From CAIWHR01 sp963708855 (lineage in GTDB: Bacteria > Pseudomonadota > Gammaproteobacteria > Burkholderiales > Casimicrobiaceae), in contig CAVPUM010000008.1 of the NCBI GenBank assembly GCA_963708855.1, forward strand, positions 124,001-188,000: a DNA stretch of 64,000 bases, given 5' to 3'. The notes under the pieces were generated by a model. That model was not told the DNA's origin and ran no database searches. It was given only the letters and a program-made list of their open reading frames with translations. This document shows, in pieces, positions 28,141-38,385 of the stretch; position 1 is the stretch's first letter, and each line of letters opens with the position of its first letter. A program made the position numbers and the translations under genes.

Positions 28141-29781
28141 TTACCTCTTGTTCACTACCGGATTGAATGCGCGCTTCATGGTCATGCGGAAATGTGCCCC
28201 GGGCCCCCGGGGCAGAAGTTCAAGCGCCGCGCCATTGGCGTCGGCGAGCTCGCGCGCGATGTAGAGCCCGAGGCCCGTCCCGCCTGGCCGCGTGGTGAAG
28301 AACGGCTCGAAGATCTGTCCCCGCAACTCGCCGGGGATACCGGGTCCGTCATCCGCAAGCTCGTAGATTATCGCATCCCCGAGATAGCCCGGGCGCGCCG
28401 CAATACGAATGCTGCCTTCCTTCTTCTGGCAGTGCTGCCACGCGTTGCGTACCAGATTCCAGACGATCTGGTTCAGGTGGCCGCGATCGAACATGACCCG
28501 CACGTCGCCGGGAATCAGGATGGTGAATGCGCTTGGCGGCATGTTCTCCGCCTGGACGATTTCGTCGAGCAGCGAGTGCATGAACTCGCCGAGGACGACC
28601 ATCTCAGGCTGCTGCCGGTCGCGCCGGTTGAGCTGCAGCACCTCTCCGACGATGCGGTCGATGCGTTTCGCGTTGTTGCGGATCATCCCGAGCAGCCGCG
28701 CGCCCGCGGGAGGGACTGCGCCGTCCTCCTCGAGCAGTTGCGCCGCCTGATTGATGGCCGAAAGTGGATTGCGCACCTCGTGCGCGATCGAAGCCGTGAG
28801 CCTGCCCAGCGCCGCGAGCTTCATCTGTTGCGCCTCGTTCTGAGCGCGTCCGAGGTCTTCGAGGTAGATCAGGGTTCCCCCGTTCAGGCCTGAACCGATG
28901 CGGACCAGCCGCACGCGCAGGAGCCGTTGCGTGGATTCCACTTTGAACGGCGGCAAGGCCTCCGTGTAGTCCTCCTGCCAGCGGCGCCAGTAGTCGTGCA
29001 GCGTCGAGCTGAACTCGGCCAGTCGCATGCCGCCGCGCATCCGGCCGAAACCGCCCAGGAGCCGGGTTACCTGGGCGTTGTGGCCGCGCACGACTCCATT
29101 GAGGTCGACCACGAGCACGCCATCCTGCATGTCCTGGATGATCAGCCGGTTGACCTGTTCCAGGTTCGCGACGTCGATGCCACGCTGCGTGGCGAGCTCT
29201 TCCGAGGCCTTCGTGTACCGACCCAGCGCAACGGCGATGCCGATCGTGGCGAAATAGCCAAATCCGATGAGTCCCGTCTGGAACGGCTGGGCGCCGCTGA
29301 CGTGGCCTTCGAGCATGCGCCAGACGTCCAGGCCGAGCAGAATGAAGCTTGCGATCGCGGCGTGAAAGAACGCGGTCTGCGTGCGCAGCAGCCAGCCGCT
29401 GACGGCGAGCTGTGGAAAGAGCAGGATCGGCAGCGAGCCGCCGGTGCCGCCGCCGGCGACCATCACCAGCGCAATCCCGAGAACGTCGCCGGCAAGCAGT
29501 GCCGACACGAGCGTGGGCAGGCTCGCGGGCAGCGTCTCGCGCTGAACGATCCAGAACGAAGCGAGACCGAAGGTGAAGTAGACCATGGACGCCGTGAGAA
29601 AGGCGTTCGGCGCGGAGACGCCGAGCACCCGGAGGTCGAGCACCATCGCCGATCCGAGCAGCGCGGCGCCGCAGACTGCGCGATAGATACCGACAATCCA
29701 AAGGATCCGGCGCCCCGACTCGGACTGCGCAACCGGCAGCCGCGACTGCTCGATCGGTGGCGTGAGCGATGGTGCTGGCAT
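28141..29781 (-). CDS. pilS: Sensor histidine kinase PilS
   Basis: 546 residues, intact. Six membrane segments in the first ~190 residues (for example ILWIVGIYRAVCGAALLGSAM and LIGFGYFATIGIAVALG), a PAS-like stretch QDMQDGVLVVDLNGVVRGHN, the H-box SIAHEVRNPLSAI, an N-box LNQIVWNLVRNAWQHC, and the G boxes ELADDGPGIPGE and GGTGLGLYIAREL. The six-helix sensor plus PAS matches PilS. Stop and pilR start are almost contiguous, so they are one operon. Confidence 0.93.
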   Translation of the reverse strand: MPAPSLTPPIEQSRLPVAQSESGRRILWIVGIYRAVCGAALLGSAMVLDLRVLGVSAPNAFLTASMVYFTFGLASFWIVQRETLPASLPTLVSALLAGDVLGIALVMVAGGGTGGSLPILLFPQLAVSGWLLRTQTAFFHAAIASFILLGLDVWRMLEGHVSGAQPFQTGLIGFGYFATIGIAVALGRYTKASEELATQRGIDVANLEQVNRLIIQDMQDGVLVVDLNGVVRGHNAQVTRLLGGFGRMRGGMRLAEFSSTLHDYWRRWQEDYTEALPPFKVESTQRLLRVRLVRIGSGLNGGTLIYLEDLGRAQNEAQQMKLAALGRLTASIAHEVRNPLSAINQAAQLLEEDGAVPPAGARLLGMIRNNAKRIDRIVGEVLQLNRRDRQQPEMVVLGEFMHSLLDEIVQAENMPPSAFTILIPGDVRVMFDRGHLNQIVWNLVRNAWQHCQKKEGSIRIAARPGYLGDAIIYELADDGPGIPGELRGQIFEPFFTTRPGGTGLGLYIARELADANGAALELLPRGPGAHFRMTMKRAFNPVVNKR

Positions 29782-29794
29782 CGAGGGGGTCGCC

Positions 29795-30031
29795 TCAGCG
29801 CGGCTGCGTGCACGCAGGGTCGCCGCAGGTCAGGCCCCCCGGCCCCGGAATGGCGTCCTTCTGCGGCAGGTAGACGCCGCAGCGGGTGCAGCGAACCATC
29901 GTTTCCTCGGGGGACGCCGATGCCGGGCCGCGCCGCGAGGCAGCCGGAGCGGCGCTTCGCCTTGGCGACGTTCAGGAGCCGCAACGCGAACAGCAGCACG
30001 AAGACGACGGCGATCCAGATCAGTATCTTGG

Positions 30032-30035
<4 letters not shown>
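29795..30035 (-). CDS. PP0621-like small membrane protein with C-terminal zinc-ribbon-like cysteines (frameshifted)
   Basis: ~80 residues: one N-terminal helix MTKILIWIAVVFVLLFALRLLN followed by AKAKRR, then, after one inserted base near 29950, a short tail with paired cysteines ending GLTCGDPACTQPR before TGA at 29797-29795. Two Cys pairs (the first, CVRC-like, near 29895) suggest metal binding. Function unknown; commonly found next to pilS in betaproteobacteria as far as I recall. Its ATG overlaps the stop of the FAD oxidoreductase by four bases. Confidence 0.65.
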
Positions 30036-31459
<1,424 letters not shown>

Positions 31460-31467
31460 GACCGGCG

Positions 31468-31473
31468 ATGATA
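31468..31473 (-). promoter_or_regulatory. TATCAT -10-like box 8 nt before the FAD oxidoreductase start
   Basis: Minus-strand TATCAT (31473-31468), CGCCGGTC, ATG 31459. One mismatch from consensus; same short-spacing layout as crcB, nnr, yciB and gspG. The upstream neighbour on this strand starts beyond 31557. Confidence 0.35.
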
Positions 31474-31556
31474 ACGGATAAGCCTTCCGGTCGCACCCGC
31501 AACGGCATCCGAACCGGACGACCCTGAAGCGTCCGCACGGTCCGGGTTACCCGATC

Positions 31557-31973
31557 TCACTCATCCTTGTTCATCACTTCCCAGGGACGGACCATCGGCG
31601 GATGCAATTCGTCGTAATAGTCGCGCAGCGCGAAAATCTCGCGGAGGACGTCCACCGGGAATCCCTGGCGATTGCCTCGCCTGTCGACGAGCAGGTCATC
31701 GACATAGCGCCGCAGCGAATCGGGGTCCTTCCACAATACGGCGATCAGATTGGCCACGCGCGGGAACTCGGCCATCAAGGTCGTCGGCTGCACCTCCGCA
31801 GGCAACACGGAGGCCCAGGCGATGGTGGGGCGGAGGAGGCCGCTCGCGGGCTCCGACGCGCGCCGCTTGGTCCAGTCCTCGCTTGCAATCGGCGGGACGC
31901 CAAGGGGTCTTTGTCCCATGCCGATCGCGAGATCGTTGGGCGGCACGCGATCGGTACGGCGATAAATGGACAT
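31557..31973 (-). CDS. Conserved hypothetical protein, ~138 residues
   Basis: Intact frame starting MSIYRRTDRVPPNDLAIGMGQ. No signal peptide or membrane segment. The C-terminal half is charged and helical (LIAVLWKDPDSLRRYVDDLLVDRRGN, LREIFALRDYYDELHP), ending VMNKDE. I recognise no domain. Coding is supported by codon-like composition and the compact fit between neighbours. Confidence 0.5.
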   Translation of the reverse strand: MSIYRRTDRVPPNDLAIGMGQRPLGVPPIASEDWTKRRASEPASGLLRPTIAWASVLPAEVQPTTLMAEFPRVANLIAVLWKDPDSLRRYVDDLLVDRRGNRQGFPVDVLREIFALRDYYDELHPPMVRPWEVMNKDE

Positions 31974-32280
31974 GGTTGGGCAGTAATTTCCCTGTTAAGG
32001 AAGTCGAAATGCCCCGATCCCGTTGCAACCGGGATCTCGGATGCCACACAAGCAAGACACGGGCCAGGGACCGCAGGCGATTCTCTCAAGTCGTCGGGAG
32101 GTGACTTCGGGCGATCCGTCGGAGTTGCCGACTGATCGCCATCGGTAACGGGCAGCCGTCCTATGGCTCAAAGCACGCCGATCCGCACGAATCAGGCGCC
32201 CCGGAATGCTGCCGGACGCGGTACGATTGGATGTTCTGAAGCGACGCGTCTCGTTCGGAGGTAGCGGAAGGGGGGAGCCC
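31974..32280. other. Divergent intergenic region with an inverted repeat
   Basis: 307 bases between the hypothetical gene (minus) and phaM (plus). It holds an inverted repeat at 32016-32036, GATCCCG - TTGCAAC - CGGGATC, with a 7-bp stem; there is no T-run on either strand, so it is more likely an operator or structural element than a terminator. TACGAT at 32222-32227 could be a -10 for phaM. Nothing else is evident. Confidence 0.4.
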
Positions 32281-32673
32281 ATGGCGGAAGGGAAGAAGGC
32301 GGAAGGCGGCGCCTCATACGACGACATCGCCGGGTTCATGCAGAAGATGTGGAATCCCTTCGGGGTTCCGGTGCCGGGCTTTGGCCCGCCCGGGGCCGCG
32401 GCCGGTGTGCCCGGTATGGCGACACCACTTGCGGGGGCGTCCGGCGCCCTCCCGTTCCCGAATCCCGCGACGATGTTCGCCACGCTCGACCCGGCCGAGC
32501 TGGAACGCAAGATCAATGAACTGAAGATCATCGAGGGCTGGCTGCAGATGAGCCTCAACCTGATGCAGCTGAGCATCAAGACAATGGAATTGCAGAAGGC
32601 CTCGCTCGAGGCGCTGCGCGGCACGCAGGTTCCGGGCGCGGACAAGTCGGCGTCCGGCGGGCGGGACGCCTGA
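32281..32673 (+). CDS. phaM: PhaM-family polyhydroxyalkanoate granule regulatory protein
   Basis: 130 residues, intact. N-terminal region YDDIAGFMQKMWNPFGVP, a Gly/Pro/Ala-rich linker, then the helical DPAELERKINELKIIEGWLQMSLNLMQLSIKTMELQK, the PhaM signature; in Ralstonia PhaM links PHA granules to the nucleoid and activates PhaC. The frame opens earlier (32206), but ATG 32281 has a strong GGAAGGGGGGAG ribosome site and matches the family start. The tail here is short and lacks the long lysine/alanine-rich extension of some homologues. Confidence 0.82.
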   Translation: MAEGKKAEGGASYDDIAGFMQKMWNPFGVPVPGFGPPGAAAGVPGMATPLAGASGALPFPNPATMFATLDPAELERKINELKIIEGWLQMSLNLMQLSIKTMELQKASLEALRGTQVPGADKSASGGRDA

Positions 32674-32717
32674 GGCTGGCCGGTATTCATCCATCCCGCA
32701 CGACAGCGGAGCAAGCC

Positions 32718-33368
32718 ATGCCCATCGTCCTGTATTACGGTTCGGGCTCCCCCTACGCGTGGCGCGTGCAGTTCGCGCTCGAGCACAAGGCACTCCCATA
32801 CGAGCGAAGGGTGCTTTCGTTCGCCGCGGGAGACACGCGCAAGCCGGAGTTTCTGGCGCTCAATCCGCGGCACCGGGTACCGGTGCTCGTGGATGGGGAC
32901 TTCGTCCTGTACGAATCCAACGCGATCGTCGAGTACCTGGACGAAGCGTATCCGGCCACCGGCGCGCCGCTCTTTCCGGGCGATGTCCGCACGCGTGCGC
33001 TCGTGCGCCGCCTGATCATGGAAGTCGACGGCTACTTCGACGATGCGATCGACCCGCTGATCACACAAGCGTTCAACAAGAAGCCCGAGGAGCGCAACCC
33101 GACGGAAATCGCCAAGGGGCGTCAGGCCGTCGTCGAGGAAATCGCGCTGTTCACCAAGGCGATGCGAGGCGAGTTTCTGGCCGGTCCGCTCTCCGCCGCG
33201 GACTTCGCGCTCTATCCGATGGTCGCGTTTCTGAAACGCTGCGAGCTGAAATTGCCCGACCTCGACGCCGACGGCATGCTCACGCCCGAGTTCCGTGCGT
33301 GGAAGGGGCGGATCGAGGGCCTGTCCTATTTCGAAAAGACTGTGCCACCCCACTGGAAGCAGGGCTGA
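32718..33368 (+). CDS. Glutathione S-transferase family protein
   Basis: 216 residues, intact. Thioredoxin-fold N-domain: IVLYYGSGSPYAWRVQFAL with the likely catalytic Ser/Tyr, cis-proline in HRVPVLVDGDF and the gamma-glutamyl contact ESNAIVEYLDEAYP. The C-terminal helical domain includes AADFALYPMVAFLKR, the N-capping motif. Substrate unknown. Ten bases separate it from the downstream PEBP-family gene. Confidence 0.9.
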   Translation: MPIVLYYGSGSPYAWRVQFALEHKALPYERRVLSFAAGDTRKPEFLALNPRHRVPVLVDGDFVLYESNAIVEYLDEAYPATGAPLFPGDVRTRALVRRLIMEVDGYFDDAIDPLITQAFNKKPEERNPTEIAKGRQAVVEEIALFTKAMRGEFLAGPLSAADFALYPMVAFLKRCELKLPDLDADGMLTPEFRAWKGRIEGLSYFEKTVPPHWKQG

Positions 33369-33378
33369 GGAGGCTGCC

Positions 33379-34008
33379 ATGGAACTCTCGACATCGGCCT
33401 TTGCGAACAACGGTGTCATTCCGGCCGAGTTCGCGTTCTGCGCGATGGATGCGGTCGCGCATGTGAGACTTTCGGCCAACCGCAATCCGGACTTCACGTG
33501 GAGGGGGGTACCGGCGGGAACGAAGTCGCTGGCGCTGCTCTGCCACGATCCGGACGTTCCGTCGCGTGGCGAGGACGTCAACCAGGAGGGCCGAACCGTG
33601 CCGGCCTCGCTGGCGCGTGTCGAATTCTTCCATTGGGTGCTGGTCGACCTGCCGCCCGACACTCCGGCCATTGCCCGCGGCGAGTTCTCCGACGGCGTCA
33701 CCGCTCGCGGAAAGCCGGGGCCGCATGCTCCGCGCGGCGCAAGACAGGGGACCAACGATTACACCGGCTGGTTCGCGGGCGACAAGGACATGGTCGGCAA
33801 CTACTTCGGTTACGACGGGCCGTGCCCGCCTTGGAACGACGAAATTCCGCATCGCTACGTCTTCACGCTGTACGCGCTCGACGTGCCGCGGCTCGAAGTG
33901 GCGGGCGTCTTCTCGGGGGCCGGCGTGCGCGCGGCCATGGCCGGGCATGTTCTCGCTCAGGCCTCGGTGAGCGGCCGCTACACGTTGAATCCCGCGGTCA
34001 CGCTGTAA
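33379..34008 (+). CDS. YbhB/YbcL-like (PEBP) family protein
   Basis: 209 residues, intact. LALLCHDPDVPSR carries the DPDxP anion-binding motif, then FFHWVLVDLPPDT, and PHRYVFTLYALDVPRL near the C-terminus is the second PEBP signature. Bacterial family members are small-ligand binding proteins of unclear role. AGGAGG precedes ATG 33379. It converges on soxA with a 25-bp gap. Confidence 0.87.
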   Translation: MELSTSAFANNGVIPAEFAFCAMDAVAHVRLSANRNPDFTWRGVPAGTKSLALLCHDPDVPSRGEDVNQEGRTVPASLARVEFFHWVLVDLPPDTPAIARGEFSDGVTARGKPGPHAPRGARQGTNDYTGWFAGDKDMVGNYFGYDGPCPPWNDEIPHRYVFTLYALDVPRLEVAGVFSGAGVRAAMAGHVLAQASVSGRYTLNPAVTL

Positions 34009-34033
34009 CTTCGGCCAACCGACGCGTGGTGCG

Positions 34034-34838
34034 TCACGGCCGCACAGCGGGCGTCTCGAGCGGCAATCCGGCCGCGCGCGCCGCGAGATAGAGCTCGATC
34101 TCGACGAATTCCAACGCGCCGAAGGGGAAAGGCTCGGCGCGCACCCCGATGAGGCAACCGCGCAGGCGGCGCTGCAGCGACCCCATGCCCTGCCATTCCA
34201 GCCGGTAGATCGGGTAGCCCGTCGGATGTCCCTGCGGAATGACACTGCTGCCGAGGCGCTTGCCGGCGTTGTCGTCGTGGCACTGCGCGCAGGCGAGGTC
34301 GAGCTGACCGAAGCGCTGCCGGTAGAACCGTTCGCCACGCTCGCGGAACGCCGCAAGCTGCGGTTCGGCGGCCGCGACGATGGGCATGCCGCGCGACTGA
34401 TGCGCGACGAAGGTTTCGAGGCCCAGAAGCTCCTGGCTTTCCGCGCGCAGCGGCCCGGCGCGCTGTCCGCGTTCGCGGCACAGGTTGATGCGCTGGCTCA
34501 GATTGACCGGGCGTTGCAGTTGCGCGTCGAACCCCGGGTAGCGCGCGGCCACACCGCGCATGCCGGCCGCCGCCGCGCCGTGGCAATCGGCGCACGACTT
34601 CTGCGCCGTGCCTGCCGGCGTTGCCCACAGCGCCTCGCCGTCGCGTACCCACAGCATCCCGGGATTCTGCGTGTCGTCGCGCTGCATCGCCTGCGTCGAC
34701 GGGCCCATCGCATCGAACCCGGAACGCCGCGCGGTCGGCCGGCGCCTGCGCGGCGCTCGCGAGCGCGAGACAGCATCCGACCACCGCCGCGACGGCGCGA
34801 ACAAGCGCAATGACGGCTGGGGGCGCGGCCCGCTTCAT
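34034..34838 (-). CDS. soxA: Sulfur oxidation diheme c-type cytochrome SoxA (frameshifted)
   Basis: Catalytic subunit of SoxXA, which attaches sulfur substrates to SoxY. N-terminal export signal MKRAAPPAVIALVRAVAAVVG; after one inserted base near 34720: MLWVRDGEALW, first heme site SCADCHG, second heme site ACAQCHDDNAG, and the active-site cysteine in RLRGCLIGVRAEPF. ~268 residues. Both CxxCH motifs remain, so this is the diheme form. Last gene of the run; starts inside the soxZ stop (4-base overlap). Confidence 0.92.
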
Positions 34839-35155
34839 GCGACGGTGATCGCCACCGTCTCCGTCTGCAGGAAGCCGTTGTCTCCTTCCCAGGTGAATGC
34901 CAGCGTCCCGCTGTCGGCGGCGATCATATGGAACGCGCAATAGGGATTGGCCGAGATCGCGGGGAAGAACTCGGCGCTGAAGATCGGCTCGCCGTTATAG
35001 CGGCATGCGAAACGGCGGATGATGTCCCGCGGCAGCTTCTGGCCGTCGCTGCCCGAGCGAAAGCCGGTCTCCATCGGATGCGCGATCAGCGTGCGGATCT
35101 CGATGATCTCGCCGCGCTTGGCCAGCTGCGGCACGTTGATGATCGCGCGGGCCAT
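34835..35155 (-). CDS. soxZ: Thiosulfate oxidation carrier complex protein SoxZ
   Basis: 106 residues, intact, no signal peptide (exported with SoxY). ARAIINVPQLAKRGEIIEIRTLIAHPMETGFR, then PRDIIRRFACRYNGEPIFSAEF and FTWEGDNGF are the SoxZ blocks. Forms the SoxYZ heterodimer. Lies 51 bases after soxY and overlaps soxA by four bases. Confidence 0.95.
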   Translation of the reverse strand: MARAIINVPQLAKRGEIIEIRTLIAHPMETGFRSGSDGQKLPRDIIRRFACRYNGEPIFSAEFFPAISANPYCAFHMIAADSGTLAFTWEGDNGFLQTETVAITVA

Positions 35156-35206
35156 CGCTTCAGCGCTCCGGTCCGCGGCAGCGACGGCGGTGCACGCAGC
35201 TGTTCA

Positions 35207-35695
35207 TCATCCGTCGCCTTCGATGCAGGCGGCCAGCACCACGACCACCTCGACCGTCTTCGACCAGAACGTGCCGTCGCTCATCTGCGCCACGGCCACC
35301 AGTTTCTGCGACGTGGCGAGACGAATGCGCGTGGCCACGCTCGCCCGTCCGGCGCGCGGAGACAGCTTGAATCGCGCCACGTCGCGCTCCGGATTGCGCT
35401 CGTTGAACACCGCGATCGCGGTGACGTGATCCGCGGCCGTCATCGGGCTGTCGACGCTCACCGTGACGGGCACGGTGTTGCCGTTGTCGACCAGCGCGGC
35501 GACATTGAGCGTCACTTTCCCCGTGCGCACCGGTGCGCCGCCGGCAAAGGCGTCGATCGCCGCGGCAAGCTCGCTCGGCGCCGCCGCAGCGGGACGTACC
35601 ACGATCCATGCCGCCAGCCCCGCACCCGCGGCGAGCGCAGCGCGGCGGGAGGTCGACTGCGGTGCAGCGGTCGCAGGCAAGGTCGGCGTCGCCAT
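35207..35695 (-). CDS. soxY: Thiosulfate oxidation carrier SoxY, variant C-terminus
   Basis: 162 residues, intact. Twin-arginine-type signal (TSRRAALAAGAGLAAW), LAAAIDAFAGGAPV, and a SoxY-type Ig-like domain with RFKLSPRAGRASVATRIRLAT. Canonical SoxY ends in GGCGG with the sulfur-carrying Cys on a flexible arm; here the chain ends VVVVLAACIEGDG, so a Cys is present but the glycines are absent and the Cys sits six residues from the end. I checked the other frames near the stop and none gives GGCGG. Confidence 0.88.
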   Translation of the reverse strand: MATPTLPATAAPQSTSRRAALAAGAGLAAWIVVRPAAAAPSELAAAIDAFAGGAPVRTGKVTLNVAALVDNGNTVPVTVSVDSPMTAADHVTAIAVFNERNPERDVARFKLSPRAGRASVATRIRLATSQKLVAVAQMSDGTFWSKTVEVVVVLAACIEGDG

Positions 35696-35710
35696 TCGAA
35701 GGTCCCGGGA

Positions 35711-36181
35711 TCAGTCGCGCAACGTGTGCAGCAAGGCTATGACATCCTCGATCTGCTGCGCGTTCAACAAGGGCTGGTCACGCCACGCGTGGCCGACCCG
35801 CGTCAGCGCTTCGGTGCGGTAGTACGCGGGCATGATCGACTGCGGATTCGAGCGGCGGCTGTCGACCAGGCGCAGTCGCAACTGGCCTGCGGACCAGCGC
35901 TTGCCTGCACCGCTGAGGTCCGGCGCCAGCGTGCCCTGGAAGCGCTCCTCGGGGAACGGCCCGCTGTGGCACAGCAGGCACAAGCCCACCTGCCGATTGG
36001 TGACGATGGCACGCCCGCGTGCTGCGTCGCCCGGCGTCGCGGTCAGCGGCGCGGGTATCGCGTCGCCGACCACGGTGTACGGGCGCAAGCCCGCATCGGC
36101 TTGCGCGTGCACCGGGTCGCCCGCCACGACGACCATCAGTGCGAGCACGCAGCACGGTCCGTACGCTCGACACGAGCGCAT
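35711..36181 (-). CDS. soxX: Sulfur oxidation c-type cytochrome SoxX
   Basis: 156 residues, intact. Signal peptide (CCVLALMVVVAGDPVHAQA), PGDAARGRAIVTNRQVGLCLLCHSGPFPEERFQG with heme site CLLCH, and an axial Met candidate in QSIMPAYYR. Partner of SoxA. Its start lies 12 bases after the iorB stop, so it is probably transcribed with the molybdenum hydroxylase genes; soxY follows 15 bases later. Confidence 0.92.
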   Translation of the reverse strand: MRSCRAYGPCCVLALMVVVAGDPVHAQADAGLRPYTVVGDAIPAPLTATPGDAARGRAIVTNRQVGLCLLCHSGPFPEERFQGTLAPDLSGAGKRWSAGQLRLRLVDSRRSNPQSIMPAYYRTEALTRVGHAWRDQPLLNAQQIEDVIALLHTLRD

Positions 36182-36193
36182 TCCGGCGACCGC

Positions 36194-38385
36194 TCAGGCC
36201 TTCTTCAGGCTGTGGTTCTTCAGCGGCAGGTCACGAATGCGCTTGCCGGTCGCGGCGAAGATCGCATTGAGCACCGCCGGCGCCGCGACGGCGATCGTCG
36301 GCTCGCCGACGCCGCCCCAGAAGCCGCCCGAAGGCATCACGATCGTCTCCACCGCGGGCATTTCGTCCATCCGCAGCACCTGGTACGTGGTGAAGTTGTC
36401 CTGCTCGATGCGCCCGTCCTTGACCGTGCATTCGCCGTAGAGCGCCGCCGACAGCCCGTACACGAACGAACCCTCGACCTGCGCCTCGATCTGCTGCGGA
36501 TTGACGGCGTGGCCGGAATCGGTCGCCGCGACGATGCGGTGCATTTTCAGCGTGCCGTCGTCGGCCACCGAGACCTCGGCGCAGGCGGCGACGTAGCTGC
36601 CGAAACCCATCGTCTGGGCAAGGCCGCGATGGACGCCCTTCGCCGGCGGCTTGTCCCAGCCCACGCGCTCGGCGACCGCATTCAGGACGGCCAGATGCTT
36701 CGGGCTGCTCGCCATCAGCTTGCGCCGCAGCGCCAGCGGGTCCTGGCCGGTCGCGTGCGCGACCTCGTCGATGAAACACTCGAGGTAGATCGTGTTCTGG
36801 TTCAGGTTCACGCCGCGCCAGAAGCCGGGCGGAACCGTCGGATTGCGCATCGCGTGGTCGATCAGCAGCGCCGGGAAGGTGTAGCCGATCGAGGCTTCCG
36901 GCCCGGGCGGGTTGAGCCCCTGGAACACCACCGGGTCCTTGCCGTCCTTGATGTTCTGGGGGAAGACGCCGGCGAGGATCGACTGGCCCGAGATGCGCAT
37001 GTGCAGGCCGGTGATGTTGCCCTGCGCGTCGAGGCCCGCGGTCAACTTGCACTGGGTAACCGGATGATAACGGCCATGCAGCATGTCCTCTTCGCGCGAC
37101 CAGATCAGCTTGACCGGCGTGCCGGGCATCTCCTTGGCGATCGCGACGGCCTGGCGCACCCAGTCGTGCACGGCGCCACGGCGGCCGAATCCGCCGCCCA
37201 GTAGCAGCTTGTAGACCTCGCACTTGGCGAGCGGCAGGTCGGCGGCCTCGGCCGCCGCGGCGAGCGCGGCCTCGCCGTTCTGCGTGGGCGTCCAGACCTC
37301 GCAGCGCTCGGGCGTCCAGCGGGCCGTGGCGTTCATGGTCTCCATCGTCGCGTGGTTCTGGTGCGGGTAGGAGTACACCGCCTCGACCTTGCGTGGCGCC
37401 GCCGCGATGGCCGCGCGCGCGTCGCCCGACGAATTGCCGACCACCGCGTCGTTGGCGTCGAGCCCGGCCTTCAGCACCTGCGGCGAAGGCGGCGCTCGAT
37501 TCCTTGACATTGGGGCCGTAGTCCCACTCGATCGGCAAGGCATCGAGCGCGGTCTTCGCGTGCCACCACGTGTCGGCGACAACCGCCACCGCGGAATCGC
37601 CGACGCGCACCACCTTCTTCACGCCCTTGCGGTTCATCACCGCAGCGGCGTCGACGCTCGTGATCTTGCCGCCGAACACCGGGCAGTCCTTGATCGCGGC
37701 ATTCACCATTCCGGGCAGCTTGAGATCGAGCCCGTAGATCTGCTTGCCCGTGACCTTGTCGACCGTGTCGAGCCGCGCCAGGCGTTTGCCGGCGAGCTTC
37801 CAGTCCTTCGGGTCCTTCAGCTTGACGTTGGCGGGTGGCGTCAACTTCGCCGCCGCGGCCGCCACCTTGCCGTAGGTCGTCTTGCGGCCGGAAGGCGTGT
37901 GTGTGATCACGCTCGCGGCGGCAACGCATTCCGCGGCGGGGACCTTCCACCCGTCCGCGGCGGCCTGCACCAGCATCATCCGCGCCGTGGCGCCGCCCTT
38001 GCGCACGTAGTCCTGCGATTCGCGAATGCCGCGGCTGCCGCCGGTCGAGAAATTCGCCCCAGATGCGATTGCGGGCGAGGTTCTGCCCGGGCGTCGGGTA
38101 TTCGGTGGTCACCTTCGCCCAGTTGCAGTCCAGTTCCTCGGCCACCAATTGCGCGAGGCCGGTGAGCGAACCCTGTCCCATTTCGGATCGGGCGATGCGA
38201 ATGACGACGGTGTCGTCGGGTTTGACGACGACCCAGGCATTCACCTCGGGCGCCGGCGCAGCGACGGGCGCCGCGCCGGGCACCATCGCGGCGCCGGCAA
38301 ACGGGATGTGGAAGCCGACCACGAGCGTGCCGGCGGCGGCTGCGGATGAACCTAGGAAGCGGCGGCGAGAGAGGGAGGTGGTCAT
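36194..38385 (-). CDS. iorB: Molybdenum hydroxylase large subunit, isoquinoline 1-oxidoreductase beta-like (frameshifted)
   Basis: ~730 residues. Tat signal MTTSLSRRRFLGSSAAAAG; NAWVVVKPDDTVVIRIARSEMGQG; LDTVDKVTGKQIYGLDLKLPG; molybdopterin region LLLGGGFGRRG, SREEDMLHGRYHPV and the catalytic-Glu loop GGVGEPTIAVAAPAV near the C-terminus. One surplus base near 38040 and one near 37495 split it. This is the two-subunit IorAB class, periplasmic and without an FAD subunit, which passes electrons to c-type cytochromes. The substrate (N-heterocycle or aldehyde) is not readable. Overlaps iorA by four bases and abuts soxX. Confidence 0.88.

Noticed and set aside
27004..28893. 629-codon open frame on the plus strand
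   Set aside because: Antisense to pilR and pilS, which are intact and carry all expected motifs.
34928..37204. 758-codon open frame on the plus strand
   Set aside because: It runs antisense through soxZ, soxY, soxX and iorB, is rich in Arg/His/Asp as GC-rich shadow frames are, and matches no family; the minus-strand genes have clear motifs.
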